A program made the position numbers and the translations under genes. The notes below the pieces were generated by a model. The model ran no database searches, had not been told where the DNA came from, and saw only the letters and a program-made list of their open reading frames with translations. 64,000 bases of DNA from JBOZRQ01 sp050789255 (GTDB lineage Bacteria; Bacillota; Sulfobacillia; Symbiobacteriales; Symbiobacteriaceae). The stretch's first letter is position 1, and every line of letters starts with the position of its first letter. Below, piece after piece: positions 25,216 to 33,959 of this stretch. The stretch is from the NCBI GenBank assembly GCA_050789255.1, contig JBOZRQ010000015.1, positions 62,001 through 126,000 of the forward strand, given 5' to 3'.

Positions 25216-25243
25216 AAGGGCCCGGCTGCCATGCCGGGCCCTT
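25216..25243 (+). terminator. Terminator
   Basis: 11-bp stem AAGGGCCCGGC/GCCGGGCCCTT followed by CTTCTCC. Confidence 0.8.
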
Positions 25244-25271
25244 CTCCACGAAGCAAGGGGTGTCACGCACG

Positions 25272-26279
25272 ATGAACCTGCCGCTCTCTGTCCTGGACCT
25301 CGCTCCGATCGTCTCCGGCTCCAGCGGGCCCGAGGCGCTGAAGAATACCCTGGACCTCGCCCGCCACGTCGACCGGCTGGGCTACACCCGCTACTGGCTC
25401 GCTGAGCACCACAACATGCCCAGCATCGCCAGCTCGGCGCCCGAGATCATGATCGGCCAGGTCGCCCGGGTGACCGAGCGGATCCGGGTCGGCTCGGGCG
25501 GCATCATGCTGCCCAACCACGCCTCGCTCAAGGTGGCCGAGCACTTCCGGACCCTGGAGGCGCTCTTCCCGGGGCGGATCGACCTGGGCATCGGGCGAGC
25601 GCCCGGCACCGACCCACGGACCGCCCTGGCCCTCCGCGGCAGCCGGCGGGGGCTGCACGCCGAGGACTTCCCCGAGCAGCTCGATGACCTCTTCCGCTTC
25701 GCCGGCGACGGCTTCCCGGAGGATCACCAGTATCATGGCATCGCTGCGATGCCCGTCGATGCGCCGCTGCCGCCCGTGTGGCTGCTGGGCTCCAGCGGGT
25801 ACAGCGCCCGGCTGGCGGCGCAGCTGGGGCTCGGGTTCGGCTTCGCCGCCCACTTCAGCGCCTACGACCCGGTGGCCGCCATCCAGTCCTACCGCGCCGG
25901 CTTCACCCGCACGGGCCTCCTCAAGGAGCCGCAGGCGATCCTGACGCTCTCGGTGATCTGTGCCGAGACGGCCGAGCGGGCGGAGTACCTCGCCGGCACG
26001 GTCGACCTGTTCTGGCTGCGCTTCTCCCGGGGCGAGCTCGGCCCGCAGCCCAGCCCCGAGGAGGCGCTGGCCTACCCCTGGACGCCGGAGGAGCGGGCCC
26101 ATGCGGCCGCCCGCCGGGCGATGCACATCATCGGCGATCCGGACACGGTGCGTGCGCAGATACTCGACCTGGTCGCACGATCCGGGGCGACCGAGGTGAT
26201 GATCTCTGCAAATATCCATTCCCACGCCGAGCGCCTACGCTCCTATGAGCTCTTGGCAGACGAATTTGCGCTACGTTAA
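25272..26279 (+). CDS. Luciferase-like flavin-dependent monooxygenase
   Basis: 335 residues with a TIM-barrel bacterial-luciferase fold. The N-terminal LSVLDLAPIVSG, the RYWLAEHHNMP block (about 37-47), RIRVGSGGIMLPNH (about 72-85) and the FPGRIDLGIGRAPG block (about 98-111) mark the MsnO8-like group of LLM oxidoreductases that use reduced FMN. ATG 25272 is preferred to the GTG at 25260, which is too close to AAGGGG. Single gene with its own terminator; substrate unknown. Confidence 0.9.
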   Translation: MNLPLSVLDLAPIVSGSSGPEALKNTLDLARHVDRLGYTRYWLAEHHNMPSIASSAPEIMIGQVARVTERIRVGSGGIMLPNHASLKVAEHFRTLEALFPGRIDLGIGRAPGTDPRTALALRGSRRGLHAEDFPEQLDDLFRFAGDGFPEDHQYHGIAAMPVDAPLPPVWLLGSSGYSARLAAQLGLGFGFAAHFSAYDPVAAIQSYRAGFTRTGLLKEPQAILTLSVICAETAERAEYLAGTVDLFWLRFSRGELGPQPSPEEALAYPWTPEERAHAAARRAMHIIGDPDTVRAQILDLVARSGATEVMISANIHSHAERLRSYELLADEFALR

Positions 26280-26283
26280 TACG

Positions 26284-26314
26284 GAAAGACCCGCACGCTC
26301 TGTGCGGGTCTTTC
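26284..26314. terminator. Bidirectional terminator
   Basis: 13-bp stem GAAAGACCCGCAC/GTGCGGGTCTTTC between the LLM gene and the convergent Crp/Fnr gene. Confidence 0.88.
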
Positions 26315-26319
26315 TGTCC

Positions 26320-27009
26320 TCATCCCTCAGCAATCCGCCTGAGTCGGGGCAGGTCTTGCAGGATCACCGTGCGAGCGCCGGACTGTCGGACCAAGCCTTG
26401 GTCGGCCATCGCCCCGAGGCGGCGGCTCAGGCTCTCCGGCGTCGTGCCGAGCCGGAAGGCGAGCTCTGCCCAGGGAACGGCCAGGCGGATGACCACCGAG
26501 CCGTCGGGGTCAGGGGCTGCCCCCTCCGCCATCCGCAGAAGTTCAGCGGCCAACCGCTGACCGACATCCCGCAGGCCAAGGTCGGCGATCAGCTGTTCAG
26601 CCTCGGAAAGGCGCTGGGCCAGGGCCTCGACCAGACGGAGCGCCACGGAGTGATGGCTGTTCAGGAGGGCTTGAATCGCCTCCCGGGGGACCAGGCAGAC
26701 TTCGGCGTCCTCCATCGCGACCAGGTCACCTTCGTGTCTGGCGGGAGCGAACAGGGCCATCTCGCCCAGGAACTCACCCGGGCCGATGACACGCACCACC
26801 TGCTCCCGGCCGCTCCGGGTGGTGTGCGTAACCTTCAGACGCCCACGGGCAACCACAGCGAGACAGGTGACGGGGTCACCGTCCGCCGCCAGCCGCTCTC
26901 CCCGGGTAACAGACCGATGGCGCATGAAAGCGCTCAACCCCTCCAGCCCCTCTGCAGGGAGCGCCTGGAAGATTGGCACCCCTGCCGCACAAGATGGTAC
27001 CCCAGCCAC
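26320..27009 (-). CDS. Crp/Fnr-family transcription regulator
   Basis: 229 residues from GTG 27009, eight bases after AGGGGG. The N-terminal cyclic-nucleotide-binding-type barrel covers about 10-125 (GEFLGEMALFAPARHEGD), a dimer helix follows, and the C-terminal winged helix has the recognition segment AFRLGTTPESLSRRLGAM. Only one cysteine is near the start, so an oxygen-sensing Fe-S cluster as in Fnr is not evident. It is divergent from the DUF6448-type gene, with a perfect Fnr-like palindrome in between that it probably binds. Confidence 0.88.
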   Translation of the reverse strand: MAGVPSCAAGVPIFQALPAEGLEGLSAFMRHRSVTRGERLAADGDPVTCLAVVARGRLKVTHTTRSGREQVVRVIGPGEFLGEMALFAPARHEGDLVAMEDAEVCLVPREAIQALLNSHHSVALRLVEALAQRLSEAEQLIADLGLRDVGQRLAAELLRMAEGAAPDPDGSVVIRLAVPWAELAFRLGTTPESLSRRLGAMADQGLVRQSGARTVILQDLPRLRRIAEG

Positions 27010-27041
27010 TGCCGCTACCCCCTGCTCCCTAAAACATCTAT

Positions 27042-27054
27042 GTACAGTCTGTAC
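27042..27054. promoter_or_regulatory. Inverted repeat GTACAG-T-CTGTAC
   Basis: Perfect 6+1+6 base inverted repeat, 33 bases upstream of the regulator's start and 8 bases from the Fnr-like site. Possible second operator. Confidence 0.45.
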
Positions 27055-27061
27055 TGATATA

Positions 27062-27075
27062 TTGACGCGCGTCAA
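27062..27075. promoter_or_regulatory. Fnr/Crp-type operator
   Basis: TTGACGCGCGTCAA, a perfect 14-base palindrome matching the TTGAC-N4-GTCAA form of Fnr-type sites. A -10-like TAGAAT at 27103-27108 puts it about 46 bases upstream of a predicted start for the DUF6448-type gene, close to the class II activator position. Confidence 0.6.
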
Positions 27076-27133
27076 GGCCGTCGCCGGCAAGACGGACTAC
27101 GCTAGAATCACCAACTGGAGGGAGGCTCCGTCA

Positions 27134-28108
27134 ATGACGCTGCGTTTACGTGACAAGGTCCGGACGAGACTGATCCCCATGATCCTTGCTTCCGCTCTAC
27201 TTGCCGGTGGCGTGTTCCTGGTGCAGCCGAAATCGGCGTCGGCTCACTGCGACAGCGCCGTCGGACCCGTGGTGTTGGGTGCGAAGAAGGCCCTGGAGAC
27301 CGGGGAGATCAAGTGGGCGTTGGCCTATGTCAAGCCGGCTGCAGAGGCGGAGATGACCGCCGCATTCAACCACGCCCTGGAGGTACGCAAGCTGGGCGGC
27401 GAGGCCAAAGCCCTGGCCGACCGGTACTTCGAGGAGACCACCGTCCGGCTGCACCGCGTCGGTGAAGGCGCTGATTACACGGGCATCAAGGAAAACCCGG
27501 AGATCACGCCGGCCCTGGAGGCGGCTGAGCATGCCGTCGAGTCGGGTGATGCCGCCGAGGTCTACGCGCTCCTCGATGATCTGGTGACGGATGGCGTCAA
27601 AGCGTACTGGGATCGGGTGCTCCACACCAGGGCCACCGCCGCCGAGGAGGGCACGGTTGAAGCGCTGCGGGAAAAGGCCGAGGCCGAACTACTCTTCGAG
27701 AAGCTGATCTTCGGGATCGAGCAGGCTGCTTTGGGTCTCGCTGAGGGCGAAGAAGGCTCTGCGGCAGGGGGCCACAGTCACGGGGCGGCCGGGGCGGCCG
27801 AGGCGGCCAAGCCCGTGCAGATCCGCATCGGCGCTCAGACCCTGCATGCCACGGGCATCCAGGTCCACGGCCAGACGCTGTTGCCGCTCCGGGCCATCAC
27901 GGAAGCGTTTGGCGGCAAGGTGCTGTGGAACGGCGAGACTCAAACGGCGACCGCCCGGGTCGGCGATGCTGACCTGACGGTCACCGTAGGCCAAGGGTCG
28001 GCCCAGATTCACGAGGGGAGCCTGATGGTGCCCGGTCATCTCCTGGCTGACCTGCTGGATGTGGAGCTCCACGTGGATGATAACATCGTCGAGTTCCCTG
28101 CTCGGTGA
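27134..28108 (+). CDS. Secreted DUF6448-like protein with copper-amine-oxidase-N domain
   Basis: 324 residues from ATG 27134 (GGAGGGAGG upstream). A signal peptide (LIPMILASALLAGGVFL, cut after SASA) leads into AHCDSAVGPVVLGAKKALETG, the start of a DUF6448-like helical domain (about 38-200) with the His-Cys-Asp opening. A His/Gly/Ala linker (about 218-235) joins it to a C-terminal copper amine oxidase N-like domain (about 238-324; TLLPLRAITEAFGGKVLWN), a wall- or surface-binding fold common in Firmicutes, unrelated to oxidase activity. Likely exported, possibly metal-binding. Controlled from the intergenic region it shares with the Crp/Fnr gene. Confidence 0.8.
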   Translation: MTLRLRDKVRTRLIPMILASALLAGGVFLVQPKSASAHCDSAVGPVVLGAKKALETGEIKWALAYVKPAAEAEMTAAFNHALEVRKLGGEAKALADRYFEETTVRLHRVGEGADYTGIKENPEITPALEAAEHAVESGDAAEVYALLDDLVTDGVKAYWDRVLHTRATAAEEGTVEALREKAEAELLFEKLIFGIEQAALGLAEGEEGSAAGGHSHGAAGAAEAAKPVQIRIGAQTLHATGIQVHGQTLLPLRAITEAFGGKVLWNGETQTATARVGDADLTVTVGQGSAQIHEGSLMVPGHLLADLLDVELHVDDNIVEFPAR

Positions 28109-28113
28109 GACAA

Positions 28114-28767
28114 CTACGCTCCTACGAGCTCCGGGCTCGGGCCTTCGGCCTGAGCTGACGGGCTGGGCCCGGCGATGCCGATCCAGCCCATGCCGATCGC
28201 CAGCAGCACGTGGGCGAGGTCCAGGTGCAGGATCGGCGCTGGGGCGGTCATGTCGTAGGCCACAAAGGCCCAGATGATGCCCACCGGGAAGCGCAGGGTG
28301 CGGTGCTCACGGAAGATCCCGACCGTCAGCACGATCATGCCGAGCACCATGCCGCCGAGGAACATCATGTAGATGGGGCCGACGAGCGGGATCTGCCGAA
28401 GGGCCTGCGCAGCGGCCTTGCCGGGCTCGCCAAAGCCCAGGAGCAGGTTGTTGGAGGCGAGGATCAGCGTACCCAGCATGGTAAAGCCCACGGAGCCTAC
28501 CAGGGCAAGCAGCCCGCCGATGTACCCAAACCAGCGGTTCCGGTCGCTGAGGAGCCGCACCAGCCCGAAGTAGGCCGGGAAGTAGAGAAGGGCGGCCACG
28601 ATGCCCGTCACGCCGTAGATGAGGTCGGCGCCGGGGTTGGCCAGGGTCCAGGCGAGGTCGGCGGAGCGGGGACGGACGGACATGCCAACCGCCTGCATCA
28701 GCGGGGCGAGGACCATGGCGACGGAGCAGAAGCGGTTCCAAAAACGAGCAGACCGGGACTGGTTCAT
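28114..28767 (-). CDS. Multi-pass membrane protein, DUF4386-like
   Basis: 217 residues from ATG 28767 with GGGAGG nine bases upstream. Five to six hydrophobic segments (starting near 12, 50, 85, 132 and 160) arranged like DUF4386 proteins; LLALVGSVGFTMLGTLILA is one of the clearest. No catalytic motif. It shares only five bases with the convergent stop at 28108. Function unknown. Confidence 0.65.
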   Translation of the reverse strand: MNQSRSARFWNRFCSVAMVLAPLMQAVGMSVRPRSADLAWTLANPGADLIYGVTGIVAALLYFPAYFGLVRLLSDRNRWFGYIGGLLALVGSVGFTMLGTLILASNNLLLGFGEPGKAAAQALRQIPLVGPIYMMFLGGMVLGMIVLTVGIFREHRTLRFPVGIIWAFVAYDMTAPAPILHLDLAHVLLAIGMGWIGIAGPSPSAQAEGPSPELVGA

Positions 28768-28887
28768 GGTGGAGTACCTCCCAGAGCGTTTTCGCATCTG
28801 GAACGTAGTCTACCAGGGCACAGTCCCGGTCTGATTGGGAGCGAAGTCCCGATTGCTTGGGAAGATTGGGCCCGGGAACGGCTGGGA

Positions 28888-29532
28888 TCACGCCAGCCCT
28901 GCTTCCCGGGCCATGACGATGGCGCGGGCCCGGTCGGTCACCTGGAGCTTGCTGAAGATGTTCGAGATGTAGTTCCGAACGGTCTTCATGGAGAGGAACA
29001 TCCGCTCGGCGATCTGCTGGTTGCTCAGCCCCTGGGCGATCAGGGCCAGGACCTCCCGCTCTCGATCGGTCAGGTCCGGGAAGAGCTGGGCGGACGAGGG
29101 CGGCACCGGCGTGGCGAAGAAGTGCATCAGCCGGGTCGCCACCTTCGGGCTGAAGATCGCTCCGCCGGAGGCCACCACCCGAATCGCCTCCAGCAGGCCG
29201 TCCTGGTCGATCTCCTTGAGGACATAGCCGCGGGCGCCCGCCCGCATGGCGTTGAACACCGAGTCGTCATCGTCGGACATGGTGAGGATCAGAATCCCGG
29301 TGTGGGGGCTCCGGCTGACGATCTGGTGGGTCGCCTGCACGCCATTCAGCCCCGGCATGTTCAGGTCCATCAGGATCAGGTCGGGCTCCAGGTCGGCCGC
29401 CAGCCGCACGGCCTCCTCCCCTGTGGACGCCTCCCCCACCACCTTCAGGCCCTCGAGGGTCTGGAGCAGCGACTTGATGCCCCGGCGGAAGAACGGATGA
29501 TCATCGGCGATCAGGATCTCAACGGTCTCCAT
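28888..29532 (-). CDS. NarL/LuxR-type response regulator
   Basis: 214 residues: receiver domain (1-120) with acidic pocket Asp10-Asp11, phosphorylation site Asp56 and Lys106 region, then a LuxR-type helix-turn-helix (LTDREREVLALIAQGLSNQQIAERMFLSMKTVRNYI split by domain, about 150-205). It overlaps the histidine kinase gene by 14 bases, so they are one operon. Target genes cannot be told; no clear binding site is visible. Confidence 0.93.
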   Translation of the reverse strand: METVEILIADDHPFFRRGIKSLLQTLEGLKVVGEASTGEEAVRLAADLEPDLILMDLNMPGLNGVQATHQIVSRSPHTGILILTMSDDDDSVFNAMRAGARGYVLKEIDQDGLLEAIRVVASGGAIFSPKVATRLMHFFATPVPPSSAQLFPDLTDREREVLALIAQGLSNQQIAERMFLSMKTVRNYISNIFSKLQVTDRARAIVMAREAGLA

Positions 29533-31588
29533 GTGAAGTCCCTCCGAGGGCAGGGAGTATGGCGATCACCTTGGTCCCCTTGGGCAGCGCCGGCTCGTAC
29601 CGGCAGGTTCCGCCCAGTTCGGCGGCCCGCTCCCGCATCGACTGCAGCCCTACCCCCTTCGTGGGCGCCGGCCCGATTCCCTGCCCGTCGTCGGTCACCT
29701 CCAGGCGGACGGCGCCCGGGAGCGGCTCCAGGACGATCGAGCACTGATTGGCACGGGCGTGCTTGGCCACGTTGGTGAGCGCCTCCTGGGCGATGCGGTA
29801 GATGGCCACCTCCACGGCGGCTGGCAGCGGGGCGATCTCCTCGGGCACACTCAGGGTGATCACCAGCTGCGTGTGCTGGTACGCCGTGATCAGATCCTGA
29901 AGCGCGGCCCTGACGCCCAGGTCCAGCGCCGGGGGCCGCAACCCGTACACCAGGCGCCGCACGTCGGTCGTGGCGGTGCGGGCCTCGTCGCGCAGGTCGC
30001 TCAGCAGGTCCCGCACCTGCGTCTGCTCCCTGGAGAGCATGTTGAGGGCGGCGTCCAGGGAGAGCGTGAGGCTCGCCAGGGCAGGGCCGAGGCCGTCATG
30101 CAGGTCCCGCCGGAGGCGCCTGCGCTCCTCCTCGGCGGCGGTGACGATCCGCTGCCGGGAGCGCTGGAGATCCTCGGTGAGCCGCAGGGCCTGGGCCGAG
30201 GCGGCGGCCTGGCCGGCAATGTGGGTGAGCAGGTTCAGGTCAGCGGCGCTCAGGGGCTCGCCCGGCGCCCGGGTGGCGACCTCCAGCACCCCAAGCGCCT
30301 CGCCCTGGTACGTAAGGGGAAACGCGGTGTACTCCCTTCCTGGCTCACCGGCCTGGGCGACCACAACCAGGCCCCCCTCTCGGGCCAGCCGGACGGCCAC
30401 GTAGGGCAGCCGCAGCACCTGCGCCGTGGTGCGAACCAGGTCCGGCAGCAGCTCCTGCGGGGTCTTCGGCGCCTCCAGGAGCCCGGTCAGGCGGGTCAGC
30501 ACCGCCAGGGGCTCGCCGCGGTCTCCGTACATCAGCCGGCTGATGCGCCCCTGCAGGTAGGAGTAAGCCGGCTGAAAGAGCAGCGCCACCAGCGTCGTTG
30601 CGACCAGGCTGGTGATCAGGCCGCCGGAGATGCCCAGGGCGGCGCCCAGCCAGGCCACCACCGCTACGTTCAGGCCAAGCAGCCCGAGTGACAGCCCGCC
30701 GTAGAGCAGGGTGCGCTGGATGATAACATCGAGGTCCCACAGCCGGTAGCGGAGGATGGCGACGGCCAGGGAGAGCGGAATCGGGAGCATCAGCAGCGTC
30801 CGGAAGACGCCGTAGATCAGCTTGGATACCGCCGGGTTGACCGCCGCCGGCGCCGCCCCGTAGAGCACGATGCCGGAGGCCATGGCCAGAATGCAGAGCG
30901 CCATGCCGGCGGCGCCGATCCCCAGCCACTTGATCTGCTGGCGCTGGAGCGGGTTGGTGGTATGCCGGAAGCGGTACACCTGGGCAACGACCGGGGTTGC
31001 ATAGACGGAGATGTAGGCGGGAAGGCCCAGCCACACCGGCCAGTGTGTCGGGTCCAGGAAGCTCCCCGGCCAGAGAATGCGCCCGGCGGTGGGTACTGCC
31101 GACAGGACGGCAACCCAGGCCGTCCACCGCGGCATGAACCTGCCGTCCGGGAACAGGTAGAGCACCGGCAGCAGAAGAGCGTTCCCCGCAAACTCCCACA
31201 GGGCGTAGGCCCATCGCTGGGCCTCGTAGTGGTTCCTGACCATCACCAGGATCGGCTCCGTGGACAGGCAGATCAACATCAGGCAGGCGAGGCGGGCGTA
31301 CCAGTCGCCCGGGCGCCGCAGCAGCAAGGCGGCCGCTACGCCCAGGAAGGCCGCGGCTGCGACCCATTCCAGGGCCACGTTCGCCGCCGCATAGGCACGA
31401 AGACTCAGCCCCAGCGCCTGCAGGCCGGGGAGGTCGGCCGTCAGCAGCTGACGGTCGCCCAGGCAGGCATCGGACGGGCCAGCACAAGCGCTCCCCAGGA
31501 TCTCCAGGCGGACCGGCAGGGTGAGCACGAGGAATACCAGCGTTGCGAGCGCGGCGAGTACCAGGGCGCCCCGGACCAGACGTGCCAT
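29519..31588 (-). CDS. Membrane histidine kinase, NarX/DegS class, with GAF domain
   Basis: 689 residues from ATG 31588 (TGGAGG upstream). About eight to nine membrane segments (residues 5-360), a GAF-like domain (about 380-470), then a HisKA_3 dimerisation domain with RRDLHDGLGPALASL (phospho-accepting His) and a HATPase with AQEALTNVAKHA and DDGQGIG. The membrane part has no extracellular sensor domain, as in the intramembrane-sensing 7TM group. Partner of the overlapping response regulator. A related kinase-regulator pair is at 52486-55184. Confidence 0.92.
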   Translation of the reverse strand: MARLVRGALVLAALATLVFLVLTLPVRLEILGSACAGPSDACLGDRQLLTADLPGLQALGLSLRAYAAANVALEWVAAAAFLGVAAALLLRRPGDWYARLACLMLICLSTEPILVMVRNHYEAQRWAYALWEFAGNALLLPVLYLFPDGRFMPRWTAWVAVLSAVPTAGRILWPGSFLDPTHWPVWLGLPAYISVYATPVVAQVYRFRHTTNPLQRQQIKWLGIGAAGMALCILAMASGIVLYGAAPAAVNPAVSKLIYGVFRTLLMLPIPLSLAVAILRYRLWDLDVIIQRTLLYGGLSLGLLGLNVAVVAWLGAALGISGGLITSLVATTLVALLFQPAYSYLQGRISRLMYGDRGEPLAVLTRLTGLLEAPKTPQELLPDLVRTTAQVLRLPYVAVRLAREGGLVVVAQAGEPGREYTAFPLTYQGEALGVLEVATRAPGEPLSAADLNLLTHIAGQAAASAQALRLTEDLQRSRQRIVTAAEEERRRLRRDLHDGLGPALASLTLSLDAALNMLSREQTQVRDLLSDLRDEARTATTDVRRLVYGLRPPALDLGVRAALQDLITAYQHTQLVITLSVPEEIAPLPAAVEVAIYRIAQEALTNVAKHARANQCSIVLEPLPGAVRLEVTDDGQGIGPAPTKGVGLQSMRERAAELGGTCRYEPALPKGTKVIAILPALGGTSHGDR

Positions 31589-31607
31589 GAGTTACCTCCA
31601 TTGCGAA

Positions 31608-31634
31608 AAGCCCTGCACCGATCGTGCAGGGCTT
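31608..31634 (-). terminator. Terminator of the iscR-iscS-mnmA operon
   Basis: 11-bp stem AAGCCCTGCAC/GTGCAGGGCTT, five-base loop, T-rich on the minus side; 11 bases after the mnmA stop. Confidence 0.88.
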
Positions 31635-31644
31635 CTTGGCGCAG

Positions 31645-32748
31645 CTACTCGGACAGGGCCTTGTCGATGGTGCCGCCGCCCAGGACCCACTGGTCCTGGT
31701 AGAGGACCACGGACTGGCCGGGGGTGATCGCCCGCTGCGGCTCCTCGAAGACGACCCGGATCGCCCCGCCCTCCAGCGGGTAGACCATGGCGGGCGCCTC
31801 GGGCGCCATCCGGCGGATCTTGGCCATCACCCGGGTGGGCTCGGTCAGCGCCGGGACAGCGATCCAGTTCATGTCGGAGGCGATGAGCGCCGGGGCGTAG
31901 GTCTCGGGGTCCTCGCCTACGATGACGGCGTTGCGCTCGGGGTCCAGCGCGACCACGTACATCGGCATCGGCGTGGTCAGCCCGAGGCCCTTGCGCTGCC
32001 CCACCGTGTAGTGCGGCAGGCCCTTGTGCTCGCCGATCACCTCGCCCCGGGTGTTGAGCATGGGGCCGGGCTTGATCGCCTCGGGCACCCGCTCCTCCAG
32101 GAAGCGGCCGTAGTCGTTGTCGTAGACGAAGCAGATCTCCTGCGAGTCGGGTTTGTCCGCCGTGACCAGGCCGAACTTGCGGGCCAGCTGCCGGACCTTC
32201 GGCTTCTCCATGCCGCCGATCGGGAAGATGGTGTGCGCCAGGGCGCCCTGGGTCAGGTTATGGAGCACGTAGGTCTGGTCCTTGCGGGCGTCCGTCGACT
32301 TGCCCAGCAGCTTGCGGCCCGGGAACCGGGGATCCTCGCCGATGATGGCGTAGTGCCCGGTGGCCACGTAGTCGCACTCAAGCTGTTGCGCCTTGTCCAG
32401 GAAGGCCGAGAACTTGACGTACCGGTTGCAGGCGATACAGGGGTTGGGCGTCCGTCCCTTGGTGTACTCCTCCACGAAGTAGTCGATCACCGTGGCGGCG
32501 AAGTGGCCCTGGAAGTTCATTACGTAGTAAGGGATCCCCAGCTTGTCGCAGATCGCCCGGGCATCCTCCACGGCGCCGATGGCGCAGCAGCCGGAGTGCT
32601 CGTTCTGCTGAATCTCCGCGGGGATGTCATCGGTCCAGGTGTTCATGGTCACCCCGATCACGTCGTAGCCCTGCTCTACCAGCAGGGCCGCCGAGACCGA
32701 GGAGTCCACGCCGCCGGACATGGCCATCAGGACCCGTCTCTTCTTCAT
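31645..32748 (-). CDS. mnmA: tRNA-specific 2-thiouridylase MnmA
   Basis: Makes the 2-thiouridine at wobble position 34 of Lys, Glu and Gln tRNAs, using sulfur passed on from a cysteine desulfurase. The PP-loop SGGVDSS is at 11-17, the catalytic cysteine in PNPCIACN is Cys104 and the second one in SQEICFV is Cys206; the C-terminal beta-barrel is complete. 367 residues, the usual length. It lies 12 bases after the desulfurase gene on the same strand, and is the last gene before the terminator. Confidence 0.97.
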   Translation of the reverse strand: MKKRRVLMAMSGGVDSSVSAALLVEQGYDVIGVTMNTWTDDIPAEIQQNEHSGCCAIGAVEDARAICDKLGIPYYVMNFQGHFAATVIDYFVEEYTKGRTPNPCIACNRYVKFSAFLDKAQQLECDYVATGHYAIIGEDPRFPGRKLLGKSTDARKDQTYVLHNLTQGALAHTIFPIGGMEKPKVRQLARKFGLVTADKPDSQEICFVYDNDYGRFLEERVPEAIKPGPMLNTRGEVIGEHKGLPHYTVGQRKGLGLTTPMPMYVVALDPERNAVIVGEDPETYAPALIASDMNWIAVPALTEPTRVMAKIRRMAPEAPAMVYPLEGGAIRVVFEEPQRAITPGQSVVLYQDQWVLGGGTIDKALSE

Positions 32749-32760
32749 CTATAGGCTCCT

Positions 32761-33936
32761 TTACCAGGAGTGGGAAAGCTTGCGCAGAAACTCCACCGAC
32801 TTGGTGAACTCGGTGAGCACGTAGTCGATATCATCCTCCGTGTTGTCCTGCCCGAAGCTGAAGCGCAGCGAGGACTGCGCCTCCTCACGGCTGCAGCCGA
32901 CGGCCATCAGCACGTGGGAGGGCTCCAGCGATCCGGAGGTGCAGGCGGAGCCGCTGGAGGCGGCAATGCCCGACATATCAAGGCGCAGCAGCATTGCTTC
33001 CCCCTCGATGTTCTTCACCGAGATGTTGGCGTTGCCGGGATGGCGCCGCTCGGGGTGCCGGCGCGGGTCGATGCCGTTGAGGGTGACCCCCTCCATCGCC
33101 AGGACGCCGTCCAGGAACTTGTCCCGGAGCCGGCGGGCGTGCTCGATGCGGGCGTCCATCTCCGCCCTGGCCAGCTCGGCCGCCTTGCCCATGCCGATGA
33201 TGCCCGGGGCGTTCTCGGTGCCCGAGCGCATCTTGCGCTCCTGACCGCCGCCCACCTGGGACGGGCCGAACTTGAAGCCCTTCTTGACGAAGAGGGCGCC
33301 GACCCCCTTGGGGCCGTAGAACTTATGGCTGGAGACGGTCATCAGGTCGACGCCGAGCTCTTTCACATCCAGCGGAATGGTGCCCGCAGCCTGGACGGCG
33401 TCGGTGTGGAAGATCACCTTGGGGTCCTTGGCCTTGGCGGCCGCACAGAGCCCCTGGATGTCCTGGATGGTGCCGATCTCATTGTTGACGAACATGATCG
33501 AGATCAATACCGTCTCCGGCCGCATGGCGGCCAGCAGCGCTTCCACGCTGACGGCGCCGGTGCCGGGCTCCAGGGGCAGCAGGGTGATCTCCACCCCGGC
33601 CCGCTGGAGGGCCTCCGCCTGGTCCAGCACGGCGTGGTGCTCGTAGGGCGTGAGGATCAGGTGATTGCCCTTGGCCCGGTTGGCCTCCATGGTGGCGCGC
33701 AGCGCCCAGTTGTCGGCCTCGGTGCCGCCGCTGGTGAAGAAGATCTCATTGGTGCGGGCGCCGATCAGCTCGGCGACCTGCTGGCGCGCCTGCTCGACGC
33801 CCTTGCGGGCTGCCCGCCCGAAGGCGTGGATCGAACTGGGGTTGCCGAAGTCGCTTACCAGGTACTCATACATAAGCTTGGCGACCTCCGGGTGAACCCG
33901 GGTGGTCGCCGAGTGGTCGCAATAAACCCTGCGCAC
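32761..33936 (-). CDS. iscS: Cysteine desulfurase (IscS/NifS)
   Basis: PLP enzyme that takes sulfur from cysteine for Fe-S clusters and tRNA thiolation. The PLP lysine is Lys205 in SSHKFYG, the substrate-contacting His100-His101 region is present, and the persulfide cysteine is Cys332 in SACTSGS. The loop around Cys332 is the longer, flexible type of class I (IscS-like) enzymes. 391 residues. Placed between an IscR-like repressor and mnmA, it most likely serves both cluster assembly and MnmA. No iscU/nifU is in the window. Confidence 0.96.
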   Translation of the reverse strand: MRRVYCDHSATTRVHPEVAKLMYEYLVSDFGNPSSIHAFGRAARKGVEQARQQVAELIGARTNEIFFTSGGTEADNWALRATMEANRAKGNHLILTPYEHHAVLDQAEALQRAGVEITLLPLEPGTGAVSVEALLAAMRPETVLISIMFVNNEIGTIQDIQGLCAAAKAKDPKVIFHTDAVQAAGTIPLDVKELGVDLMTVSSHKFYGPKGVGALFVKKGFKFGPSQVGGGQERKMRSGTENAPGIIGMGKAAELARAEMDARIEHARRLRDKFLDGVLAMEGVTLNGIDPRRHPERRHPGNANISVKNIEGEAMLLRLDMSGIAASSGSACTSGSLEPSHVLMAVGCSREEAQSSLRFSFGQDNTEDDIDYVLTEFTKSVEFLRKLSHSW

Positions 33937-33959
33937 AGGGCATCACCTCGATGATGGAC

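Noticed and set aside
28210..29778. A long plus-strand frame across the membrane protein, response regulator and kinase ends
   Set aside because: Crosses three well-supported genes on the other strand and shows only the composition bias of an antisense frame.
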